The translations under genes were made by a program, and so were the position numbers. A stretch of 64,000 bases of DNA, taken from Sphingomonas sp. CROZ-RG-20F-R02-07 (GTDB lineage Bacteria; Pseudomonadota; Alphaproteobacteria; Sphingomonadales; Sphingomonadaceae). The notes beneath the pieces were generated by a model. That model saw only the letters and a program-made list of their open reading frames with translations, made no database searches and was not told where the DNA came from. Every line of letters begins with the position of its first letter. Position 1 is the first letter of the stretch. This document shows positions 58,463 through 64,000 of this stretch, one piece after another. The stretch is from the NCBI RefSeq assembly GCF_022662335.1, contig NZ_JAKNQJ010000002.1:186001-250000 (forward strand), written 5' to 3'.

Positions 58463-58549
58463 ATGATAGCCGTGGCTGGTTAGCGGATGGTTTCCATCAC
58501 CGCTCGACCGGTCGCAATCCGCCCCGTTTTCGTTCGATGCCTGAAAGAA

Positions 58550-60313
58550 TTAGGCCGCGATATCATAGGGCTTGATCTCGCCCGCCAGATACAGGTTGCG
58601 CGCCTTCGCCCGGCTCAGCTTGCCCGAGCTGGTGCGCGGCAGCGTGCGCGGCGGGATCAGCTCGATCACGCAGTTCATGCCCGTCACCGACCGGACCCGT
58701 TCGCGGATCGCGTCGCGCAGCCGGCTGCGCTCGCCTTCGTCCGAACTGCGGCACTGGACGAGCACCGCGGGGGTCTCCTCGCCACCCGGCGTCGTGATCG
58801 CAAAGGCGGCGATGTCGCCCGCCTTGAACCCAGGCAGTTGCTCGACCGCCCATTCGATATCCTGCGGCCAGTGATTGCGGCCGTTGACGATGATCATGTC
58901 CTTGGCGCGGCCGACGATATAGATGTAACCGTCGGAGATATAGCCCATGTCGCCGGTGTCGAGCCAGCCATCGACCAATGTGGCGGCGGTGGCGGTCTCG
59001 TCGCGGAAATAGCCGGCCATCACCGAAGGCCCGGCGCACCACAGCTTGCCGATCGCGCGTTCGGGCAGGGGCGTGCCGTCCTCCTCGCGGATTTCGACCT
59101 CCATGTCGCGCACTGGCTTGCCGCAATTGACGATCGCGCGGAAACGCTGCGGGCGGTTCGCGCCGTTCTCGCCGCCCGAGAGCTGGGTTTCCTCGACCAG
59201 CTCCACGCGGATGCCCTCGCCCGGCGGCATGATCGACACCGCGAGCGTCGCCTCGGCCAGGCCATAGCTCGGCAGGAACGCCGTCGCTTCGAACCCGGCA
59301 TCGGCGAACGCGTCGACGAATGCCTGCATCACGTCCGGCCGGATCATGTCCGCGCCGTTGCCCGCGAGGCGCCAGCGCGCGAGATCGAAGCGGTCCGACG
59401 CACGCGTCTGGCTGGAGATGCGACGCGCGCAGATATCGTAGCCGAAGGTGGGCGAATAGCTGATCGACGTGCCCGGATTGCGCGAGATCATGTCGAGCCA
59501 TGCCAGCGGACGGCGCGCGAAATCCTCGGTCTTGAGATAGTCGGTCGAAACCTGGTTGGCGATCGGCGAGAGGAAGCAGCCGACCAGCCCCATGTCGTGA
59601 TACCAGGGCAGCCACGAGACGCAGCGATCGCTGTCGATGAGCGCCATGCCGTGCGCATGCGCCGCGAGATTGTTCAGCAGCGCGCGGTGGGTGATGACCA
59701 CGCCGTGCGGGAAACGCGTCGAGCCGCTCGAATATTGGAGATAGGCGATGTCGTCGGGCCCGGCTTGCGGAAGCACCGCGGGTGGCGCTTGGCGGGTGGC
59801 GAGTTCGGCCCAGTCGATGCCCTGCGTCCCGGCGGCCTCGGCCGCCGCGCCCGCCATCTGCGCCAGTTCGGGCGGGTAGATCAGCATCTTCGGATCGCAG
59901 CTCGAAAGCTGGACGCGAAGCTGTTCGATATAGGATTCGCGGCCACCGAACGAGGTGGGCAGCGGTAGCGGCACCGGCCATGCGCCCGCGTAGATCACGG
60001 CGAAGAACAAGGCGGCGAATTCCGGCCCCGTCTCGGCGACCAGCGCGATCCGGTCTTCGGGCGCAACGCCCGCCGCGATCAGCCGGTGTGCCATCGCCAG
60101 CGCATCGTCGCGCAATTCCGCGAAGGGATAGCCGCGTGTCAGGCTGCCGCGCGCGTCGTGGAAGTTCAACCCCCGCACGCCGGTCGCGGCATAATCGAGC
60201 GCCTCGCCCAGCGTCGCGAAATCGGCAAATCGACGCGGCAGACCGTCCGCCGTCGCGGTGGCCCGGGGCGCGGCGACGCCCTCGATCGTCATCTGGGTCT
60301 GCTCGCTCGACAT
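58550..60313 (-). CDS. Fatty acyl-AMP ligase (FAAL)
   Basis: Activates fatty acids as acyl-adenylates, normally for transfer to an acyl carrier protein or polyketide/lipid synthase. The 587-residue protein has the AMP-binding motif LQYSSGSTRFPHGVVITHRA, GYGxAE-type block (SYGLAEATLAVS) and C-terminal GRAKDMIIVNGRN and RTSSGKLSR. The spacing and YSSGSTR resemble FadD32-type FAALs. No carrier protein or synthase gene is near. ATG 60313 is chosen. Confidence 0.9.
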   Translation of the reverse strand: MSSEQTQMTIEGVAAPRATATADGLPRRFADFATLGEALDYAATGVRGLNFHDARGSLTRGYPFAELRDDALAMAHRLIAAGVAPEDRIALVAETGPEFAALFFAVIYAGAWPVPLPLPTSFGGRESYIEQLRVQLSSCDPKMLIYPPELAQMAGAAAEAAGTQGIDWAELATRQAPPAVLPQAGPDDIAYLQYSSGSTRFPHGVVITHRALLNNLAAHAHGMALIDSDRCVSWLPWYHDMGLVGCFLSPIANQVSTDYLKTEDFARRPLAWLDMISRNPGTSISYSPTFGYDICARRISSQTRASDRFDLARWRLAGNGADMIRPDVMQAFVDAFADAGFEATAFLPSYGLAEATLAVSIMPPGEGIRVELVEETQLSGGENGANRPQRFRAIVNCGKPVRDMEVEIREEDGTPLPERAIGKLWCAGPSVMAGYFRDETATAATLVDGWLDTGDMGYISDGYIYIVGRAKDMIIVNGRNHWPQDIEWAVEQLPGFKAGDIAAFAITTPGGEETPAVLVQCRSSDEGERSRLRDAIRERVRSVTGMNCVIELIPPRTLPRTSSGKLSRAKARNLYLAGEIKPYDIAA

Positions 60314-60420
60314 GCCTTCGTACCCTGTTTCCGGGTGCAGACGCACCCCGACCATTTTTCGACTGGCCTGCAACGTGGCAGACGCCGGCGTTCAAATTCG
60401 GTTGGCACTGTGGCACAAAC

Positions 60421-60957
60421 ATGGCGATGCCACGCGAACGTCCCCCGATCCGCCCGCTGGATGCCGCCGCACTGGAGCGGATGGCGCTTCGCTATGTCGA
60501 GCGGTTTGCCACGACGCGGGGAAAATTGGCCGATTATCTGACGCGCAAGATCCGCGAACGCGGCTGGTCGGGCGACGAATCCGATCCCGTGGCGCTCGCC
60601 GAGCGGATGGCGGAACTGGGCTATATCGACGATCGCGGTTTCGCCGAGGCACGCGCGGCGGCGATGGCGCGGCGCGGTCTGGGTGGCCGTCGCGTCGCCG
60701 ATGCGCTGCGTGCCGCGCGGGTGGGCGAGCCGGACCGGCAATCCGTGGTGCCGCAGGTGGCGGAGCGCGCCTATGACGCCGCGATCGCGTTTGCGAAGCG
60801 CCGCCGGATCGGACCATTCGGCGATGGATCGGGCGATCGGGCGGTGCGCGAGAAACAGGTGGCGGCGATGTTGCGCGCGGGCCACGGCTTCGATCTCGCC
60901 CGGCGGATCGTGGCGCTGCCCCCCGGGGACGTGCCGCCGGAAGACGATTTTTCCTGA
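60421..60957 (+). CDS. recX: RecX recombination regulator
   Basis: Inhibits RecA filament growth. A 178-residue all-helical protein with three-helix RecX repeats; LADYLTRKIRERGW and MAELGYIDDRGFAEARAAAM are the hallmark. recA is not in the window. Start ATG 60421 lacks a clear ribosome site; ATG 60427 is an alternative. Divergent from the FAAL gene by 107 bp. Confidence 0.85.
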   Translation: MAMPRERPPIRPLDAAALERMALRYVERFATTRGKLADYLTRKIRERGWSGDESDPVALAERMAELGYIDDRGFAEARAAAMARRGLGGRRVADALRAARVGEPDRQSVVPQVAERAYDAAIAFAKRRRIGPFGDGSGDRAVREKQVAAMLRAGHGFDLARRIVALPPGDVPPEDDFS

Positions 60958-61029
60958 AACCTGTCATCCGTGTGCGTTGCAGCACGGGCGATCCATGCTA
61001 GCGTGACCGTCCTCAGGGGTGAGTAAGAC

Positions 61030-61599
61030 ATGCGTAACGATGCGCTGCAGGGTGGCGATGCCACGCCCGACGCCGATCCGCTGGATGACGGACGGCGGAT
61101 CGGCGGTGTGGTCAAATGGTTCGACGTGACTCGGGGCTTCGGTTTCGCGGTGGCGGACGAAGCCGAGATCGGCGACATTCTGGTGCATTTTTCCGTTCTC
61201 CAACCGCACGGCCGGCGGTCGCTGCCCGAGGGCGCGCGCATCGACGTGCTGGCGGTGTCGCGCGGACGCGGCTTCCAGGCGCGCGAGATCCTATCGATCG
61301 ACCTGAGCGACGTCGTCGAGGAGCCGATGCCCGAACGCCGAACCGCGTCCGACCGCATCGATCCGATCACGCTGATCGAGGATGCCGGGCCGTTCGAGCC
61401 GGTGACGGTCAAATGGTTCAACCGCCTGAAAGGCTATGGCTTCCTGATCCGCGATCGCGATGGGGCGGACGTGTTCGTCCATATGGAAACGCTGCGCCGG
61501 GCCGACATCGCGACGGTGGAGCCCGACCAGCCGATGCGCGCGCGCGTCGTTTCGGGTCGCAAGGGGCCGCTGGCGGTGGTGGTCGAGGAGGGGCCGTGA
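61030..61599 (+). CDS. Cold-shock protein with two CSD domains
   Basis: A 189-residue protein with two cold-shock domains. The first (about 20-80) has VVKWFDVTRGFGFAVADEAE with a normal RNP1; the second (about 122-185) has VTVKWFNRLKGYGFLIRDRD and ADVFVHMETL. The tandem arrangement is typical of alphaproteobacterial CspD-like proteins acting as RNA chaperones. It overlaps the DUF192 gene by one base. Confidence 0.9.
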   Translation: MRNDALQGGDATPDADPLDDGRRIGGVVKWFDVTRGFGFAVADEAEIGDILVHFSVLQPHGRRSLPEGARIDVLAVSRGRGFQAREILSIDLSDVVEEPMPERRTASDRIDPITLIEDAGPFEPVTVKWFNRLKGYGFLIRDRDGADVFVHMETLRRADIATVEPDQPMRARVVSGRKGPLAVVVEEGP

Positions 61600-62126
61600 T
61601 GCGCCGGGCGGTGGCGATCGCGGCGCTGGCGGTGGCGGGCTGCACCGCCCAGGACGATGGCGCGGCGACGAACCGAAGCGCCGGGGCGGCATCCGCGGTC
61701 CGCATTCCGCTGACGATCCGCGGCGCCGGCGGTACGCATGGCTTCGCGGTCGAGCCCGCGCGCACCGTGGCGGCGCAGGAACAGGGGCTGATGTACCGCA
61801 CCGATCTGGCGCGCGACGGCGGCATGCTCTTCTGGCCTTATCCCCCGGATGGCGCGCAGCCGCGCGAGGCGTTCTTCTGGATGAAGAACACGCCCACCCC
61901 GCTCGATATCCTGTTCATTCGGGCGGACGGGACGATCGCGCGGATCGCGGACAATGCGGTGCCCTATTCGGAAGCGAAGATCCCGTCGGGCGAGCCGATC
62001 GGCGCCGTTCTCGAACTGGTGGGCGGCCGCACCGCGGAACTCGGCATCGCAGAGGGCGACACCGTGTCATGGCCCGGCGGACCGCCGCCACGATCCGCGG
62101 TTGAAGGCGGGCGCGCGGCGCGGTAA
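61599..62126 (+). CDS. DUF192 lipoprotein
   Basis: A 175-residue DUF192 protein with a lipobox ending in VAGC at about residue 15. Family motifs: QEQGLMYRTDLARDGGMLFW and FFWMKNTPTPLDILFI. Often encoded next to cold-shock genes in alphaproteobacteria. Function unknown. ATG 61599 overlaps the csp stop (TGATG). Confidence 0.88.
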   Translation: MRRAVAIAALAVAGCTAQDDGAATNRSAGAASAVRIPLTIRGAGGTHGFAVEPARTVAAQEQGLMYRTDLARDGGMLFWPYPPDGAQPREAFFWMKNTPTPLDILFIRADGTIARIADNAVPYSEAKIPSGEPIGAVLELVGGRTAELGIAEGDTVSWPGGPPPRSAVEGGRAAR

Positions 62127-62136
62127 GCGGGCGTCC

Positions 62137-62529
62137 ATGGGCATCAACCTCAATCCCTTCACCTGGTGGAACGGCGCCACGATCGGCACCTGGTTCGGCC
62201 TGCGCGGCAAGGCGCAGGTCGGCGAGGATTCGATCGGCAACACCTATTGGCAGGGCGGTGCCGACACCGCCGGCAATCCGCGCCGCTGGGTGATCTACAA
62301 CGGATCGAACGACGCCAGCCGGGTGCCGCCCGAATGGTTCAGCTGGTTGCACCACCAGGTCGATGCCGTTCCCGAGAAGGCGCTGCCCGCGCCACGCGCC
62401 TGGCAAAAGCCCGCCATCCCCAACATGACCGGCACCGCGCTCGCCTATCGCCCCCCGGGTGCGCTCGAAATGGGTGGCAAGCGCGCGATGGCGACGGGCG
62501 ACTACGAAGCCTGGTCGCCGGACGCGTGA
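62137..62529 (+). CDS. NDUFA12-family complex I accessory subunit
   Basis: A 130-residue homologue of mitochondrial NDUFA12 (B17.2), an accessory subunit of NADH:ubiquinone oxidoreductase found in Alphaproteobacteria. NPFTWWNGATIGTWFGLRGK and GNTYWQGG are hallmark blocks, followed by RWVIYNGSNDASRVPPEWFS. Overlaps the DUF2155 gene by four bases. Confidence 0.92.
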   Translation: MGINLNPFTWWNGATIGTWFGLRGKAQVGEDSIGNTYWQGGADTAGNPRRWVIYNGSNDASRVPPEWFSWLHHQVDAVPEKALPAPRAWQKPAIPNMTGTALAYRPPGALEMGGKRAMATGDYEAWSPDA

Positions 62530-63173
62530 TCCGCCGCGGGATCGCCGCGGCGGTGATCGCCGCGGTGCTGATCGTCGGCGGCTGGTTCGGCTATCGCGCG
62601 CTTCATGGCGATGACGCGCCCGTGGCGACGACCGGCCCGGTGGTGCAGGCGGTGCCGAGCGCAGCCGGTACTGACGGCGTGGAGACGGTCGATACCGGCG
62701 ACGCCGCGACCGCAGGCGGCGGTACGCCGATGGCGCAGCGGGTGGCGGTCCTCGGGCTGCTCAACAAGCGAAACGGCGTCGCGCGCGATCTCACGTTGAA
62801 GCCGGGTCAGGCGGTGCGGGTCGGCGATGCGGTGGTGCGGCTGCGGGCCTGCGAGGAAACCGCGCCCTGGGAGGCCGATCATCTGACCGGCGCCTTCGTG
62901 CAGCTCGACGTGCGCGGACCCGACCGGCATTGGCGGCGCGGCTTTTCGGGATGGCTGTACAAGGAGCGCCCGTCGCTGAACGTCGTCCAGCATCCGATCT
63001 ACGACGTGTGGATCAAAAGCTGCGCGATGGCTTTTCCCGACAAGGGGCCCGACACCGTCTCGCTTTCCGATCCCGCGCCGCGATCGAGCGCGAAGAAGTC
63101 GCCGGAGGCCGATGCCGGTGCGGATGCCGCGCCGATCACGCCCGACAGCGCTTCGGACAACAGCACCATGTAA
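62526..63173 (+). CDS. DUF2155 exported protein
   Basis: A 215-residue protein starting GTG 62526 by four-base overlap. One N-terminal helix (IAAAVIAAVLIVGGWFGY) anchors it or is cleaved, followed by DUF2155 features: LRACEETAPWEADHLTGAFV and GWLYKERPSLNVVQHPIYDV WIKSC. The last 58 codons overlap the aat gene on the opposite strand. Confidence 0.85.
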   Translation: MIRRGIAAAVIAAVLIVGGWFGYRALHGDDAPVATTGPVVQAVPSAAGTDGVETVDTGDAATAGGGTPMAQRVAVLGLLNKRNGVARDLTLKPGQAVRVGDAVVRLRACEETAPWEADHLTGAFVQLDVRGPDRHWRRGFSGWLYKERPSLNVVQHPIYDVWIKSCAMAFPDKGPDTVSLSDPAPRSSAKKSPEADAGADAAPITPDSASDNSTM

Positions 63174-63715
63174 TCGGCACGGTCGATCTCGACCGTGCCC
63201 ATCGATGCCAGATGATCGGTCTGGAATTGGCAGTCGAGGAGCGTGAAGCCGCCGGCCCTCAGCCTCGCGACCAGCCAGGCCAGCGCGACCTTGGAGGCAT
63301 CGGTAGCGCGGCTGACCATGCTCTCGCCGAAGAACGCGCGGCCCAGCGCCAGACCGTAAAGGCCGCCGACCAGCGTCTCGCCGTCCCAGCATTCGACCGA
63401 ATGCGCAAAGCCCATCCGGTGGAGCTGCACGAACACATCCTCGATCGCATGGTTGATCCACGTCTCGGGCCGGTCCGCCGCACCCTCCGCGCACAGCCGC
63501 AGGACGCGCCGGAACGCGGTGTCCGCCGTCACGCGAAACCGGTCGTTGCGCAGCGTCTTGCGAAGCGAGTGCGAGGGGCGGAACGCCTCGATCGGGAGGA
63601 TGGCGCGGCGCTTCGGCTCCACCCAGAAGACGCTGTCGGCCTCGCGCGCGTCCGACATAGGGAACACGCCCACCGCATAGGCGCCGAGCACGAGCTGCGG
63701 GTCCAGCGGCGGCAT
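62999..63715 (-). CDS. aat: Leucyl/phenylalanyl-tRNA-protein transferase
   Basis: Adds Leu or Phe to N-terminal Arg or Lys, targeting proteins to ClpS/ClpAP. The 238-residue product has GVFPMSDAREADSVFWVEPK, AHSVECWDGETLVGGLYGLA, GESMVSRATDASKVALAWLV and a genuine family C-terminus (SGPLSGKAIAQLLIHTS). Its 3' 175 bp are antisense to the end of the DUF2155 gene. The start ATG 63715 overlaps the stop of the upstream gene. Confidence 0.93.
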   Translation of the reverse strand: MPPLDPQLVLGAYAVGVFPMSDAREADSVFWVEPKRRAILPIEAFRPSHSLRKTLRNDRFRVTADTAFRRVLRLCAEGAADRPETWINHAIEDVFVQLHRMGFAHSVECWDGETLVGGLYGLALGRAFFGESMVSRATDASKVALAWLVARLRAGGFTLLDCQFQTDHLASMGTVEIDRADYMVLLSEALSGVIGAASAPASASGDFFALDRGAGSESETVSGPLSGKAIAQLLIHTS

Positions 63716-64000
63716 CAGGCGGCGAGCTGGCGCTCCACGGCTCGCCACAGCCCGTCGAACGCGACGGCGGCCGCCGATCGCGGCGCGAACGCGCCGACGG
63801 GTTCGCGGCGAACGGTCATTTCCTCGATCACGCTCGCCATCGGGATCACCGGCCAGTCGGGGTTGCGCGAGAGGGCGGCCGCATGAAGGCTGCGCCGGCG
63901 ATCGACCATGACATGCACGGGCATCAGCGCGGTGCGATCGCCCAGATGCGCCTTCACCGCGGCGAAGGCGCGTTCGGAAAGTGGGGAGGGGATGACGGGC
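63715..64000 (-). CDS. ParA-like protein, C-terminal part (cut by window edge)
   Basis: The frame runs off the window edge. The visible 94 residues (PVIPSPLSERAFAAVKAHLG, PVHVMVDRRRSLHAAALSRN and PVGAFAPRSAAAVAFDGLWR) resemble the C-terminal half of ParA-family ATPases found next to aat in sphingomonads. Without the Walker region the assignment is provisional. The stop overlaps the aat start. Confidence 0.5.
   Translation of the reverse strand, partial: PVIPSPLSERAFAAVKAHLGDRTALMPVHVMVDRRRSLHAAALSRNPDWPVIPMASVIEEMTVRREPVGAFAPRSAAAVAFDGLWRAVERQLAA

Overview
The window looks like a chromosomal segment of a sphingomonad (Alphaproteobacteria, Sphingomonas-like). It is GC-rich and carries a CtrA response regulator with a full TTAA-N7-TTAA box upstream, an NDUFA12-type complex I accessory subunit, a class 3 (531-residue) isocitrate lyase, a membrane PQQ glucose dehydrogenase, a lipoprotein-rich cell envelope and dispersed inverted repeats around GTTCG-CTGAGC-GTCGAAG motifs. 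Species cannot be assigned from the sequence alone.

Layout. 0-2 kb: start of a RamB-like regulator, a 51-residue ORF and isocitrate lyase. 2-9 kb: TetR repressor divergent from a tripartite RND efflux operon with a 22-bp palindromic operator. 9-21.9 kb: PEP carboxykinase, a GDSL esterase, gamma-glutamyltransferase with an amidase, a furA-katG pair, PQQ glucose dehydrogenase and an MFS transporter. 29.6-49 kb: SWIB and DUF2945-type small proteins, glutathione-dependent formaldehyde dehydrogenase, an ATP-grasp/alpha-E/transglutaminase operon, Bpt, threonine deaminase, an amidohydrolase, CtrA, AI-2E transporter, LysR-WrbA, a D,D-peptidase, an rRNA/tRNA pseudouridine synthase-ArfB-MsrC operon, an RcnB-like protein, an M28 peptidase and an SDR. 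50-64 kb: Usp, the pyruvate dehydrogenase E2/E3 operon, a GGDEF-EAL protein, a fatty acyl-AMP ligase, RecX, a two-domain cold-shock protein, DUF192, NDUFA12, DUF2155, Aat and the end of a ParA-like gene.

The main accessory element is a complete, compact Tn7-like transposon at 21966-29574 (7609 bp). It has TGT/ACA termini, terminal inverted repeats matching at 19 of 27 positions and a 5-bp target duplication CGCGC. Its genes are an unknown 257-residue helix-turn-helix-like protein, TnsA, TnsB, TnsC and a 718-residue TniQ/TnsD, all on the + strand, with the last four tightly coupled. No resistance, defence or CRISPR-Cas cargo is present. Joining the flanks and removing one CGCGC copy restores a 13-bp-stem hairpin between two convergent host genes (MFS transporter and SWIB protein), so the element landed inside their shared terminator-like palindrome. 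Two perfect TAGTGCA-N3-TGCACTA palindromes and a half site lie upstream of tnsA and are candidate operators, possibly for the product of the first gene. The element ends carry face-to-face pairs of TnsB-like sites, one pair lying inside the 3' end of tniQ.

All coordinates, motifs and residues were read by eye. Family assignments rest on recognised motifs, not on database searches.
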